A DNA stretch of 64,000 nucleotides from contig NZ_CP025429.1 in assembly GCF_002848345.1 (NCBI RefSeq), positions 1,922,001 through 1,986,000 of the forward strand, read 5' to 3'. Positions 1-9,235 of this stretch are shown here, one piece after another. The position numbers and the translations under genes are program-made. Position 1 is the stretch's first letter; every line of letters begins with the position of its first letter. The notes beneath the pieces were generated by a model that saw nothing but the letters and a program-made list of their open reading frames with translations, had not been told where the DNA came from and did no database searches. The stretch is from Chromobacterium sp. ATCC 53434. GTDB lineage: Bacteria; Pseudomonadota; Gammaproteobacteria; Burkholderiales; Chromobacteriaceae.

Positions 1-1124
1 TCGGTATGCGCGGCCTTGCCGCCCATCAGCAGCGTGGCGCCCTCGCTCAGGCCCTTGTCGATGTAGTTCAGCACCTTGCGGTACTGGATCTCGTCGACGA
101 TGGCGCCCATGCCGGTGGCCGGATCGAGCGGGTCGCCGGGGAAGAAGCCGGAGGCGGCCTTCTTGAACTCCTCGATGAAGCGTTCCTTGATGTCCTTGTG
201 CACCAGCACGCGGGAGCCGGCGGTGCAGACCTCGCCCATATTGTAGAAGATGCCGCTGGCGGCGGAGCGCGCCGCGCGGGCCAGATCCGGGCAGTCCGGC
301 AGAATGATGTTGGGCGATTTGCCGCCCAACTCCAGCCACGCGCGTTTCAGGTTCGACTGGGCGGCGTAGCCGGCGATCAGTTTGCCGACGGTGGTGGAGC
401 CGGTGAAGGCGACGCAGTCGACGTCCATATGCAGCGCCAGCAGGCGGCCGACGTCGCCGGCGCCAGGCAGCACCTGGAAGATGCCGTCGGGAATGCCGGC
501 CTCTTTGGCCAGCGCGGCGACGCGGATCGCGGTCAGCGGCGATTTCTCGGACGGCTTGACGATGACGGCGTTGCCGGCGGCCAGCGCCGGGCCGAATTTC
601 CAGCTGGCCATCAGTATCGGGAAGTTCCACGGCACCACGGCGGCGACGACGCCGACCGGCTCGCGGGTGACCAGGCCGACCAGTTTGGGATCGACCGGCA
701 CCACTTCGCCGCCGACCTTGTCTATCGCCTCAGCGTACCAGTCCACGCAATAGGCGGAGGCCGGCACGTCGACGGCGGTGGTGTCGCCTATGGGCTTGCC
801 GGCGTCCAGCGTTTCCAGCAGCGCCAGCTCGTCGCCGTGTTCGCGGATCAGCGCGGCGAAGCGCTTCAGGATGTCGGCGCGCTGGCGGGGCGCCAGGCCG
901 GACCAGGCGCCGGAGTCGAAGGCGCGCCGAGCCGCCTTGACCGCCGTTTCCACTTCGGCCTCGCCGCAGTGGGCGATGTCGGCCAGCTTGGCGCCGTTGG
1001 CCGGATTGACGCAATCGAAACGTCGGCCGTCGGCGGCGGCGCGATAGGCGCCGTCGATGAAGGCGCGGCCTTCAATTTTCAGTTCTGCGGCAAATTGCTT
1101 CCATTCGGCGTGACTGCGGGACAT
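1..1124 (-). CDS. puuC: gamma-glutamyl-gamma-aminobutyraldehyde dehydrogenase PuuC (partial, C-terminus outside window)
   Basis: NAD(P)-dependent aldehyde dehydrogenase that in the Puu pathway oxidises gamma-glutamyl-gamma-aminobutyraldehyde to gamma-glutamyl-GABA. The reverse complement opens with MSRSHAEWKQFAAELKIEGR and keeps the family landmarks in order: PWNFPILM near residue 150, the nucleotide-loop segment FTGSTTVGK, ELGGKSPN carrying the general-base Glu, and GEVCTAGSR carrying the catalytic Cys. About 374 of roughly 495 expected residues are present, and the rest lies beyond base 1. Generic aldehyde dehydrogenases look alike, so the specificity is inferred from the adjacent puuR, puuD and puuA. 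Confidence 0.88.
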   Translation of the reverse strand, partial: MSRSHAEWKQFAAELKIEGRAFIDGAYRAAADGRRFDCVNPANGAKLADIAHCGEAEVETAVKAARRAFDSGAWSGLAPRQRADILKRFAALIREHGDELALLETLDAGKPIGDTTAVDVPASAYCVDWYAEAIDKVGGEVVPVDPKLVGLVTREPVGVVAAVVPWNFPILMASWKFGPALAAGNAVIVKPSEKSPLTAIRVAALAKEAGIPDGIFQVLPGAGDVGRLLALHMDVDCVAFTGSTTVGKLIAGYAAQSNLKRAWLELGGKSPNIILPDCPDLARAARSAASGIFYNMGEVCTAGSRVLVHKDIKERFIEEFKKAASGFFPGDPLDPATGMGAIVDEIQYRKVLNYIDKGLSEGATLLMGGKAAHT

Positions 1125-1168
1125 GCTGCTCTCCTCGTCATATGGTGTTGTTTGGCGGAATCAAGCTT

Positions 1169-1561
1169 TCAAACGGCTATGGGACTGCAAAGTTCGATCA
1201 GCGCGCCGTCCGGCGCGCGAACGTAGGACACGGTCTGTCCCCAGGGTTTTTGCTTCGGCGCCGACAACTCGACGGCGCCGTGCGCCAGCGCTTTCGCGTG
1301 CGCCGCGGCCACGTCGTTGGTGACGAGGCCGATCTCCATGCCCAGCGGCCTGGCGGACTCGCTGGCACGGACGTGGCCGTCGGGCAGGTTGCCGGCGGCC
1401 AGTTCGTGCTGGGCGAAGGACAGCGTGGTCTCGCCGGTGTCCAGTTCGCCGTAGGCGTCGGATTCGTGCAGGAATTTGCGCTTGAGGCCGAAGGCGGCCT
1501 CGAAGAAGCGCAGCGATGCCGGCACATCCGGCACGTAAATGATGGTGTAAGCCAGCTTCAA
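1169..1561 (-). CDS. VOC (glyoxalase/bleomycin-resistance) family protein
   Basis: Small soluble protein of 130 residues, the size of a single-domain vicinal-oxygen-chelate protein with two beta-alpha-beta-beta-beta modules. It begins MKLAYTIIYVPDVPASLRFF and ends with the typical APDGALIELCSP strand, where the Glu would be a metal ligand. The start codon is TTG, supported by a GGGGG Shine-Dalgarno stretch about 7 nt upstream. It lies between puuR (14 bp away) and puuC and is probably cotranscribed with them. Substrate unknown; a role in handling reactive aldehydes from polyamine breakdown is only a guess from position. Confidence 0.8.
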   Translation of the reverse strand: MKLAYTIIYVPDVPASLRFFEAAFGLKRKFLHESDAYGELDTGETTLSFAQHELAAGNLPDGHVRASESARPLGMEIGLVTNDVAAAHAKALAHGAVELSAPKQKPWGQTVSYVRAPDGALIELCSPIAV

Positions 1562-1575
1562 GGTGTTTCCCCCTG

Positions 1576-2121
1576 TCAGAAAGTGGGCGGCGAGCTGGCG
1601 CTGACCACCTCGCAGATGTCGTCGCCGACATTGCGGAAGCGGTGAGGCAGCTTGCTGTCGAAGTAGTAGGCGTCGCCGGGGCCCAGCACCCGGCTGTCGT
1701 TGCCCACCGTCACTTCTATGCTGCCGCGTATGATGACGCCGCCTTCCTGGCCGTCGTGCACCAGCATGTCGGGCCCGGTGTCGGCGCCCGGCTGGTAGTG
1801 CTCGCGCAGGATGGCGATGTCGCGCTTGTCGTGGGCGGTGCCGACCAGCATCAGCCTGATGTCCTCGTTGCCGAGGTTGGGCAGCTCGTCTGCCTGGTAA
1901 AACACACGCGGCTGCCCCGGCTCGGCGTCGAAGGTGAAGAACTCCGCCAGCGTGATCGGCAGGCCTTCCAGCACCTTCTTCAGCGAGCTGACCGACGGGC
2001 TGACCCGGTTCTGCTCGATCAGCGAGATGGTGCCGTTGGTGACGCCGGCCCGCTTGGCGAGTTCCCGCTGCGACAGGCCGAAGCGTGTCCTGACCATTCT
2101 CAACCGTGCGCCGACGTCCAT
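1576..2121 (-). CDS. puuR: XRE-family regulator with C-terminal cupin, PuuR type
   Basis: Transcriptional regulator of 181 residues. An N-terminal Cro/CI helix-turn-helix (about residues 4-60, with QRELAKRAGVTNGTISLIEQ) is followed by a cupin_2 domain (about 105-175, with PGDAYYFDSKLPHRFRN). This is the architecture of PuuR, the putrescine-responsive repressor of puu genes in enterobacteria. It is divergent from ald-puuD-puuA and leads the VOC-puuC operon, so it probably controls both arms. The inducer (putrescine) is inferred from the family. The start is ATG with GGAG upstream. Confidence 0.85.
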   Translation of the reverse strand: MDVGARLRMVRTRFGLSQRELAKRAGVTNGTISLIEQNRVSPSVSSLKKVLEGLPITLAEFFTFDAEPGQPRVFYQADELPNLGNEDIRLMLVGTAHDKRDIAILREHYQPGADTGPDMLVHDGQEGGVIIRGSIEVTVGNDSRVLGPGDAYYFDSKLPHRFRNVGDDICEVVSASSPPTF

Positions 2122-2334
2122 TGTTGCTGCTCCATCTATATGTTAATAATTTTAGACAAATGAGCGATTGTACCTCGTGCCGGCGGCGACGTGCTTGCTG
2201 CGTCGCAAAATCGAATATCTTTGCATGGATGAGGGTTTATAGTCAGAATCAGCTTAAACGGGCAAGCGTAATGTGAATTTTCTTAAACGGCTGTTGTTTG
2301 CCTGCCCATGGACAGAACCAGTTTGGAGACGACT
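2122..2334. promoter_or_regulatory. Divergent control region between puuR and ald
   Basis: A 213-bp AT-richer gap between divergent puuR and ald that must hold both promoters. It has an AT-rich tract beside puuR (around 2138-2160) and a direct repeat CTTAAACGG at 2253-2261 and 2282-2290, 29 bp apart, just upstream of the ald ribosome binding site. I could not match an experimentally known PuuR operator with confidence, so assignment of either element to a regulator is inference. Confidence 0.5.
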
Positions 2335-3459
2335 ATGCTGATCGGCGTTCCGAAGGAAATCAAAAACCATGAGTACCGGGTGGGTCTGACCCCGTCCGGC
2401 GTCCGCGAGCTGGTGGCGAACGGACACAAGGTGCTGGTGCAGACCCACGCAGGACTGGCCATTGGTTTTACCGACGAGCAGTACATCCAGGCGGGCGCGT
2501 CCATCGCGTCGAATGCCGAGGAGGTGTTCGAGCGCGCCGACATGATAGTCAAGGTCAAGGAGCCGCAGCCGGTCGAATGCCGGCTGCTGCGGCCGGGCCA
2601 GGTGCTGTTCACCTATCTGCACCTGGCGCCGGACCCGGAGCAGGCTAAGCTGCTGGCCGAGTCCGACGCGATCGCCATCGCCTACGAGACCGTCACCGAC
2701 GAGCGCGGCGGCCTGCCGCTGCTGGCACCGATGTCCGAGGTGGCCGGCCGAATGGCGATACAGGCCGGCGCCCACGCGCTGGAGAAGGCGCAGGGCGGCC
2801 GCGGCGTGCTGCTGGGCGGCGTGCCCGGCGTGGCGCCGGCCAAGGTGGTGGTCATCGGTGGCGGCGTCGTCGGGCTGAACGCCGCGCGGATGGCGATGGG
2901 CGCCGGCGCCGACGTCACGATTCTGGACAAGTCGCTGTCCCGGCTGAAGGAAATCGACATGGTGTTCGGCGGCCGCATCAAGACGCTGATGTCCAATAGT
3001 TCCAATATCGACGACAGCATACGCGACGCCGATCTGGTGATAGGCGCGGTGCTGATCCCCGGCGCCGCGGCGCCGAAGCTGGTGACGCGGGCGATGCTGA
3101 AGACGATGAAGCCGGGCGCGGTGCTGGTCGACGTGGCGATAGACCAGGGCGGCTGTTTCGAGACCAGCCGCGCCACCACCCATCAGGATCCGATCTACAC
3201 CGTCGACGGCATCGTCCACTACTGCGTGGCCAATATGCCGGGCGGCGTCGCGCGCACGTCCACCCAGGCGCTGACCAACGCCACGCTGCCGTATACGCTG
3301 GAGCTGGCCAACAAGGGCTGGCGCCAGGCGCTGCTGGACAACGCCCATCTGCGCAACGGCCTGAACATCTGTCGCGGCCGCGTCACCTACCGTGCCGTCG
3401 CGCAGGATCTGGGCCACCCCTACGTCGATCCGATCGAGGCCATCAAGGCCGCCAGCTGA
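2335..3459 (+). CDS. ald: Alanine dehydrogenase
   Basis: NAD-dependent oxidative deamination of L-alanine to pyruvate and ammonia, cytoplasmic; 374 residues, normal for the family. The N-terminus [20 protein letters not shown] and the central Rossmann loop [19 protein letters not shown] are diagnostic of the AlaDH/PNT family. ATG at 2335 is chosen over the upstream in-frame ATG at 2308 because GGAG sits 8 nt before it and homologues start at MLIGVPKE. Next to a pyruvate-type aminotransferase it would recycle the alanine formed during putrescine transamination (inference). Confidence 0.95.
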   Translation: MLIGVPKEIKNHEYRVGLTPSGVRELVANGHKVLVQTHAGLAIGFTDEQYIQAGASIASNAEEVFERADMIVKVKEPQPVECRLLRPGQVLFTYLHLAPDPEQAKLLAESDAIAIAYETVTDERGGLPLLAPMSEVAGRMAIQAGAHALEKAQGGRGVLLGGVPGVAPAKVVVIGGGVVGLNAARMAMGAGADVTILDKSLSRLKEIDMVFGGRIKTLMSNSSNIDDSIRDADLVIGAVLIPGAAAPKLVTRAMLKTMKPGAVLVDVAIDQGGCFETSRATTHQDPIYTVDGIVHYCVANMPGGVARTSTQALTNATLPYTLELANKGWRQALLDNAHLRNGLNICRGRVTYRAVAQDLGHPYVDPIEAIKAAS

Positions 3460-3478
3460 AAGAGGAGCTTTGCATTCT

Positions 3479-4234
3479 ATGTCGCAAGCAATCATCGGCA
3501 TTCCGTGTGACATGAAAATGTTGGGCCTGCTGCCGTTCCACGCGGTGGGCGACAAATACATCGCGGCGGCGGCCGGCGGCGCCGGCGGCCTGCCGCTGCT
3601 GATCCCGGCGATGGGCGACGCCGACATCCTGCGCGCTACGCTGGCGACGCTGGACGGCCTGCTGCTGCCGGGCTCGCCGTCCAATGTCGAGCCCTACCAT
3701 TACGGCGGCGGGTCCAGCCGCCAGGGCACGCTGCACGATCCGCGCCGCGACGCCACCACGCTGCCGCTGATCCGCATGGTGCTGGAGGCCGGCGTGCCGC
3801 TGCTGGGCATCTGCCGCGGCTTCCAGGAGATCAACGTCGCGCTGGGCGGCGAGCTGCATCAGCATGTGCAGGAGCAGCCGGGCCTGCGCGACCACCGCGA
3901 GATCGAGGGCGACGATATCGGCGCGATGTACGCGCCGGCGCACCGAGTCGACTTCGTCGACGGCGGCATGCTGGCGCGGTGGTCGGGCCGCGACGGCGAC
4001 ATGGTCAATTCGCTGCACCAGCAGGGCATCAAGCGGCTGGCGCCGGGCTTGGACGCCGAGGCCTACGCCGAGGACGGCCTGGTCGAGGCCTACCGCGTCC
4101 GCGACGCCAAGCGCTTCGCCTTCGCCGTGCAGTGGCACCCGGAATGGTGCTATTGGGACAATCCGGTGTCCCAGGCGATCTTCCAGGCTTTCGGCGACGC
4201 CTGCCGCGCTCGCCACGCGGAGCGCGTGGGCTAG
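3479..4234 (+). CDS. puuD: Gamma-glutamyl-gamma-aminobutyrate hydrolase PuuD
   Basis: Class I glutamine amidotransferase-like hydrolase, 251 residues, releasing GABA and glutamate from gamma-glutamyl-GABA. The nucleophile elbow LLGICRGFQEINVALGG carries the catalytic Cys, and the C-terminal AVQWHPEW carries the His-Glu of the triad. The ATG follows ald by 19 bp with AGAGGAG upstream, consistent with one operon. An upstream in-frame ATG inside ald would add an unrelated N-terminal tail and is rejected. Confidence 0.93.
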   Translation: MSQAIIGIPCDMKMLGLLPFHAVGDKYIAAAAGGAGGLPLLIPAMGDADILRATLATLDGLLLPGSPSNVEPYHYGGGSSRQGTLHDPRRDATTLPLIRMVLEAGVPLLGICRGFQEINVALGGELHQHVQEQPGLRDHREIEGDDIGAMYAPAHRVDFVDGGMLARWSGRDGDMVNSLHQQGIKRLAPGLDAEAYAEDGLVEAYRVRDAKRFAFAVQWHPEWCYWDNPVSQAIFQAFGDACRARHAERVG

Positions 4235-4432
4235 ATTCGGTGGTGTTGGCGCGCCGGTCGGTGAACCCGGCGCGCATTGCGATGACTCAATAGAGAGCCC
4301 GTTCGCGATTTTCCGCTCGCCGCGGCGCGGCCGAAAGGCCGGCGGCGCCGTCCAGTTTGTCGTGGACAGGCTCTACACACCTCCCGATCCAGAGCCGCAG
4401 CCAGCGGCCGGGGAGTCAACAGAGGAAGCGTT

Positions 4433-5767
4433 ATGAATCACCAGATCAACGAATGGCTGCGAGAGCACCGAATCACCGAGGTCGAATGTATCGTGCCGGA
4501 CATGACCGGCGTGGCGCGCGGCAAGATCGTGCCGAAGGACAAGTTCGTGTCCGATCCGGAAATGCGGCTGCCGGAAGCGGTGCTGATCCAGACCGTTACC
4601 GGCGACTATCCGGACGACAGCCTGCTCGATCTGACCGATCCGGACATGGTGCTGGAGCCGGACCCGAACACGCTGCGCTATGTGCCGTGGGCGGTCGATC
4701 CGACGGCGCAGCTGATCTACGACTGCTGCCGCGCCGACGGCAGCCCGGTGGACGTGGCGCCGCGCAATGTGCTGAAGCGCGTGCTGGGCCTGTTCGACGA
4801 GATGGGGCTGGAGCCGGTGCTGGCGCCGGAGATGGAGTTCTACCTGCTGTCGCCGAACCCGGACCCGGACATTCCGCTGGCGGCGCCGATAGGGCGCACC
4901 GGCAGGGCGGAGTTCGGCCGCCGCTCGTATTCGATAGACGCGGTCAACGAATTCGATCCGCTGTTCGAGGACATCTACGACTACTGCCACGCGCAGAACC
5001 TGGAAGTGGACACGCTGATCCACGAGATCGGCACCGCGCAGATGGAGATCAACTTCCTGCACGGCAATCCGCTGGAGCTGGCCGACCAGGTCTTCCTGTT
5101 CAAGCGCACCGTGCGCGAGGCCGCGTTCCGCCACAATATGTACGCCACCTTCATGGCCAAGCCGATGGAGAACGAGCCGGGCAGCGCGATGCACATCCAT
5201 CAGAGCCTGGTCGACAAGAATACCGGCCGCAACGTGTTCACCAACGAGGACGGCAGCCCGTCCGACATCTTCTTCCAGTTCATCGCCGGCATGCAGAAAT
5301 ACATTCCGCAGACCATGCCGCTGTTCGCCCCCTACGTGAACTCATTCCGTCGTTTGTCTCGCTACACCGCGGCGCCGACCAATGTCGAATGGGGTTACGA
5401 CAACCGCACAGTCGGACTGCGCGTGCCGCATTCGTCGCCGGCGGCGCGCCGCATCGAGAACCGGGTGCCCGGCGTCGACGTCAATCCCTATATCGCGATC
5501 GCCGCTACGCTGGCCTGCGGCTACCTGGGCATGGTCAACAAGCTCCAGCCGTCCGAGCCGAGGCAGACCGACGCCTACGAGCTGCCGTATCAGTTCCCGA
5601 ACAGTTCGGAGGAATCGCTGCAGCGGCTGGCCGGCTGCCACGAGATCGCCGAGGTGCTGGGGCCGCGATTCGTCAGCATGTACGTGGCGATGAAGGAAAA
5701 GGAGTTCGCCGAGTATTTCCGCGTGATCAGCCCGTGGGAGCGCAAGTTCCTGCTGTTGCACGTTTGA
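4433..5767 (+). CDS. puuA: Gamma-glutamylputrescine synthetase (glutamine synthetase family)
   Basis: ATP-dependent ligation of glutamate to putrescine, the committed step of the glutamylated putrescine route. At 444 residues it is the length of the GS-like PuuA/SpuI group rather than housekeeping GlnA. Visible motifs include EMEFYLL (metal-binding Glu), a GS-type ATP-binding segment around MENEPGSAMHIHQS, and a C-terminal NRVPGVDVNPYIAIAA stretch. It lacks the Tyr adenylylation context of GlnA. It begins 198 bp after puuD behind a GAGGAAG Shine-Dalgarno. Another gamma-glutamyl-polyamine synthetase specificity is possible. Confidence 0.88.
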   Translation: MNHQINEWLREHRITEVECIVPDMTGVARGKIVPKDKFVSDPEMRLPEAVLIQTVTGDYPDDSLLDLTDPDMVLEPDPNTLRYVPWAVDPTAQLIYDCCRADGSPVDVAPRNVLKRVLGLFDEMGLEPVLAPEMEFYLLSPNPDPDIPLAAPIGRTGRAEFGRRSYSIDAVNEFDPLFEDIYDYCHAQNLEVDTLIHEIGTAQMEINFLHGNPLELADQVFLFKRTVREAAFRHNMYATFMAKPMENEPGSAMHIHQSLVDKNTGRNVFTNEDGSPSDIFFQFIAGMQKYIPQTMPLFAPYVNSFRRLSRYTAAPTNVEWGYDNRTVGLRVPHSSPAARRIENRVPGVDVNPYIAIAATLACGYLGMVNKLQPSEPRQTDAYELPYQFPNSSEESLQRLAGCHEIAEVLGPRFVSMYVAMKEKEFAEYFRVISPWERKFLLLHV

Positions 5768-5892
5768 TGCGATCATCATGGTCTCGCGCTTAGAATCACC
5801 GAACAGACAGGACAACGAAAACAGAACGACGCCGCAGGCGCAGCAGGGGCGGACCGGTGTCCGTCCCGTCGGAGAAAACTGGAAGGATTGTT

Positions 5893-7272
5893 ATGCAGAA
5901 ACAACGTACCACCAGCCAATGGCGTGAACTGGACGCCGCCCACCACCTGCATCCGTTCACCGATACCGCATCGCTGAACCAGCAGGGCGCCCGAGTGATG
6001 ACGCACGGGGACGGCGTCTATCTGTGGGATTCCGAGGGGAACAAGATCATAGACGGCATGGCCGGCCTGTGGTGTGTCAATGTCGGCTACGGCCGCAAGG
6101 ACTTCGCCGAGGCGGCGCGCCGCCAGATGGACGAGCTGCCGTTCTACAACACCTTTTTCAAGACCACCCATCCGGCGGTGGTCGAGTTGTCCAGCCTGCT
6201 GGCCGAGGTGACGCCCGCCGGCTTCGACCACGTGTTCTACACCAACTCCGGCTCCGAGTCGGTGGACACGATGATAAGGATGGTGCGCCGCTACTGGGAT
6301 GTGCAGGGCAAGCCGCAGAAGAAGACGCTGATCGGCCGCTGGAACGGCTATCACGGCTCGACGATAGGCGGCGCCAGCCTCGGCGGCATGAAATACATGC
6401 ACGAGCAGGGCGACCTGCCGATTCCCGGCATGGCCCACATCGAGCAGCCGTGGTGGTACAAGCACGGCAAGGACATGACGCCGGAAGAGTTCGGCGTGGT
6501 GGCCGCGCGCTGGCTGGAAGAGCGGATTTTGGAGATCGGCGCCGACAAGGTGGCCGCCTTCGTCGCCGAGCCGATACAGGGCGCGGGCGGCGTCATCATC
6601 CCGCCGGCCACCTACTGGCCGGAGATCGAGCGCATCTGCCGCAAGCATGATGTGCTGATCGTCGCAGATGAGGTGATCTGCGGCTTCGGTCGCACCGGCG
6701 AATGGTTCGGCCATCAGCATTTCGGCTTCCAGCCGGACCTGTTCACTGCCGCCAAGGGCCTGTCGTCCGGCTATCTGCCGATAGGCGCGGTCTTCGTCGG
6801 CAAGCGCGTCGCCGAAGGCCTGGCCGCCGGCGGCGACTTCAACCACGGCTTCACCTACTCCGGCCATCCGGTCTGCGCCGCGGTCGCGCACGCCAATGTG
6901 GTGGCGCTGCGCGACGAGGGCATCGTCCAGCGCGTCAAGGACGACATCGGCCCGTACATGCAGCAGCGCTGGCGCGAGACTTTCAGCCGCTTCGAGCATG
7001 TCGACGACGTGCGCGGCGTCGGCATGATCCAGGCCTTCACCCTGGTGAAGAGCAAGGCGACGCGCGAGCTGTTCGCCGATTTCGGCGATGCCGGCACGCT
7101 GTGCCGCGACATCTTCTTCCGCAACAATCTGATCATGCGCGCCTGCGGCGACCATATCGTGTCGGCGCCGCCGCTGGTGATGACGCGGGCGGAGGTCGAC
7201 GAAATGCTGACGGTGGCGGCGCGTTGCCTGGAGGAGTTCGAACGGACGCTGAAGGAGCGCGGCCTGGTGTGA
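5893..7272 (+). CDS. spuC: Putrescine/beta-alanine-pyruvate type aminotransferase
   Basis: PLP-dependent class III aminotransferase, 459 residues. Landmarks are NSGSESVDTMIRMVRRYW (phosphate cup), VADEVICGFGRTGEWFG (cofactor Asp), and FTAAKGLSSGYLPIG with the Schiff-base Lys. The sequence resembles Pseudomonas SpuC and other putrescine/omega-amino acid:pyruvate aminotransferases. ATG at 5893 follows GGAAGG; an upstream GTG at 5857 gives a poorly conserved extension. With no PuuB-like oxidase visible here, this enzyme may remove the amino group of putrescine or of gamma-glutamylputrescine (inference). Confidence 0.87.
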   Translation: MQKQRTTSQWRELDAAHHLHPFTDTASLNQQGARVMTHGDGVYLWDSEGNKIIDGMAGLWCVNVGYGRKDFAEAARRQMDELPFYNTFFKTTHPAVVELSSLLAEVTPAGFDHVFYTNSGSESVDTMIRMVRRYWDVQGKPQKKTLIGRWNGYHGSTIGGASLGGMKYMHEQGDLPIPGMAHIEQPWWYKHGKDMTPEEFGVVAARWLEERILEIGADKVAAFVAEPIQGAGGVIIPPATYWPEIERICRKHDVLIVADEVICGFGRTGEWFGHQHFGFQPDLFTAAKGLSSGYLPIGAVFVGKRVAEGLAAGGDFNHGFTYSGHPVCAAVAHANVVALRDEGIVQRVKDDIGPYMQQRWRETFSRFEHVDDVRGVGMIQAFTLVKSKATRELFADFGDAGTLCRDIFFRNNLIMRACGDHIVSAPPLVMTRAEVDEMLTVAARCLEEFERTLKERGLV

Positions 7273-7332
7273 CGACGACTATGCTGGTGTGGGAACGGTA
7301 ATTTTGTTCCCGTCCCGGTTTTGCAGCGGATG

Positions 7333-7364
7333 AAGCGGGTTGGTACAATTCCACCCGCTTTTTC
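7333..7364 (+). terminator. Rho-independent terminator after the aminotransferase gene
   Basis: Inverted repeat AAGCGGGT...CCCGCTT around a short loop, with one bulged T, followed directly by a T-run (TTTTTC). A second, smaller hairpin, GGGAAC/GTTCCC at 7291-7311, lies just upstream. Both sit between the polyamine operon and motA and would close the operon. Confidence 0.75.
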
Positions 7365-7446
7365 TATTATTTCTATAATGAATTGCAAACAGGCTGGCGG
7401 TAATACAGACGCCGGCACGGGTAACGCACACAACAGGACTTGACGC

Positions 7447-8301
7447 ATGTTCGTCGCAATCGGGTACATCCTTATCCTCGCATCGGTGCTTGGGGGCTTT
7501 GTCGCGGCAGGGGGGGAGTTGGCCGCGCTGATGCAGCCGCTGGAGGTGGTGATGATCGTAGGCGCCGCTCTCGGCGCCTTTGTCGTCGCCAACGGCGGCG
7601 CGCCGCTGAAGGCCACCATGAAGGCCATGCCCACCGTGTTCAAGGGCAGTCCCTACAGCAAGGCCTTCTATATGGACCTGTTCTCCTTGCTGTTCGAGAT
7701 ACTGACCAAGGTGCGCAAGGAGGGCCTGATGTCGATCGAGGCCGATGTCGAGAATCCCGAGGCCAGCCCGGTCTTCTCCAAGTATCCGACCGTGCTGCAC
7801 GACCACCACATCGTCGAGTTCGTCTGCGACTATCTGCGGCTGATGGTCGGCGGCAATCTGAACGCCTTCGAGATCGAGAATCTGATGGATGTGGAGATCG
7901 ACACCCACCACCACGAGGGCGAGGTGCCGGTCAACGCGGTCAAGGGGCTGGCGGACGGCATGCCGGCCTTCGGTATCGTCGCCGCGGTGATGGGCGTGGT
8001 GCACACGATGGCGTCGGTGGGCGCGCCGCCGGCCGAGCTGGGCATGCTGATCGCCCACGCGCTGGTGGGCACCTTCCTCGGTATTTTGCTGGCCTACGGC
8101 TTCGTCGGGCCGCTGGCGACCATCCTGGAACACAAGCTGGGCGACGGCACCCGCGTCTACCAGACCATCAAGGTCACGCTGCTGGCCAGCCTGAACGGCT
8201 ACGCGCCGCAGGTGGCGGTGGAGTTCGGCCGCAAGGCCCTGACTTCGACTGATCGGCCGTCCTTCAAGGAATTGGAAGATCACGTCAAGCAGAAGAAATA
8301 A
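7447..8301 (+). CDS. motA: Flagellar motor stator protein MotA
   Basis: Inner-membrane stator subunit that with MotB forms the proton channel driving flagellar rotation; 284 residues, usual length. Four membrane segments are visible: two at the N-terminus (from about residues 3-22 and 32-50) and two after residue 170. The cytoplasmic loop contains the conserved NAVKGLADGMPAFGIVAAVMG leading into helix 3 and a PPAELG motif before helix 4. motB follows by 17 bp. No other flagellar genes are in the window, so the stator pair is a detached operon. Confidence 0.96.
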   Translation: MFVAIGYILILASVLGGFVAAGGELAALMQPLEVVMIVGAALGAFVVANGGAPLKATMKAMPTVFKGSPYSKAFYMDLFSLLFEILTKVRKEGLMSIEADVENPEASPVFSKYPTVLHDHHIVEFVCDYLRLMVGGNLNAFEIENLMDVEIDTHHHEGEVPVNAVKGLADGMPAFGIVAAVMGVVHTMASVGAPPAELGMLIAHALVGTFLGILLAYGFVGPLATILEHKLGDGTRVYQTIKVTLLASLNGYAPQVAVEFGRKALTSTDRPSFKELEDHVKQKK

Positions 8302-8318
8302 GCGGGAGCGGCACCAAT

Positions 8319-9233
8319 ATGGCAGACGAATCGCAACGGCCAATCATAGTCAAAAAGATCAAGAAGGGCGGGCACGGCCATCACGGCGGCGCCTGGAAGA
8401 TCGCCTACGCCGACTTCGTGACGGCGATGATGGCCTTCTTTCTGCTGATGTGGCTGCTGGGCTCGGCCTCGCAGGGCACGCTGAACGGCATCGCCGAATA
8501 CTTCAAGACGCCGCTGAAGGTGGCCTTGTCCGGCGGCGCCGGCGCCGGCGACGCCACCTCGGTGGTCAAGGGCGGCGGCAACGACCTGACCAAGCAGGCC
8601 GGCCAGGTCAACAAGGCCGGTTCCAAGAAGGAAGAGGTGATGCAGAAGCAGCAGGAACAGGCCAAGCTGAACCAGCTGCAGCAGAAGATCCAGCAGAACA
8701 TCGAGCATAGCGAGCTCTTGAAGGAGTACAAGAATCAGCTGAAGCTGGAAATGACGCCGGAAGGGCTGAAGATCCAGATCGTCGACGAGCAGAACCGGCC
8801 GATGTTCGACTCCGGCAGCTCGCGGATGCTGCCGCATACCCGGGTGCTTCTGCAGCAACTGGCGCCGGACCTGAACCAGATGGCGAACAAGGTCAGCATT
8901 TCCGGCCATACCGACGCCAAGCCGTTCGCCGGCGGGCAGGGCGGCTACAGCAACTGGGAATTGTCGGCCGATCGCGCCAACACCGCGCGGCGCGAACTGG
9001 TCGCCGGCGGCCTCAGCGAAAGCAAGATACTGCGCGTGGTCGGCCTGTCCTCGGCCAATCCGCTGATCAAGAGCGACGTCTTCAGCCCGGAAAACCGCCG
9101 CATCACGATCCTGGTGCTGAACAAGGATACCGAATCGTCGATCCTGAACGACGGCTTCAAGCCGCAGATGAACCAGGAAGTGATAGGTGGGCCGGCCAGC
9201 AACGGCGAAGCGCCGGCGGCCGGCTCTCCGTAA
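8319..9233 (+). CDS. motB: Flagellar motor stator protein MotB
   Basis: Peptidoglycan-anchoring stator subunit, 304 residues. A short basic cytoplasmic N-terminus is followed by one membrane helix (about residues 28-50) containing Asp32, the expected proton-binding residue in AYADFVTAMMAFF. A Gln/Lys-rich linker follows, then an OmpA-like domain (about 150-270) with ISGHTDAKPF and NWELSADRAN peptidoglycan-binding motifs. Cotranscribed with motA. The next gene starts 2 bp after its stop. Confidence 0.96.
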   Translation: MADESQRPIIVKKIKKGGHGHHGGAWKIAYADFVTAMMAFFLLMWLLGSASQGTLNGIAEYFKTPLKVALSGGAGAGDATSVVKGGGNDLTKQAGQVNKAGSKKEEVMQKQQEQAKLNQLQQKIQQNIEHSELLKEYKNQLKLEMTPEGLKIQIVDEQNRPMFDSGSSRMLPHTRVLLQQLAPDLNQMANKVSISGHTDAKPFAGGQGGYSNWELSADRANTARRELVAGGLSESKILRVVGLSSANPLIKSDVFSPENRRITILVLNKDTESSILNDGFKPQMNQEVIGGPASNGEAPAAGSP

Positions 9234-9235
9234 CG

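Noticed and set aside
2254..3684. 476-codon minus-strand open frame opposite ald
   Set aside because: It is antisense to a clear alanine dehydrogenase; composition is His/Arg/Gly-rich, as in GC-rich shadow frames, and no ribosome binding site fits.
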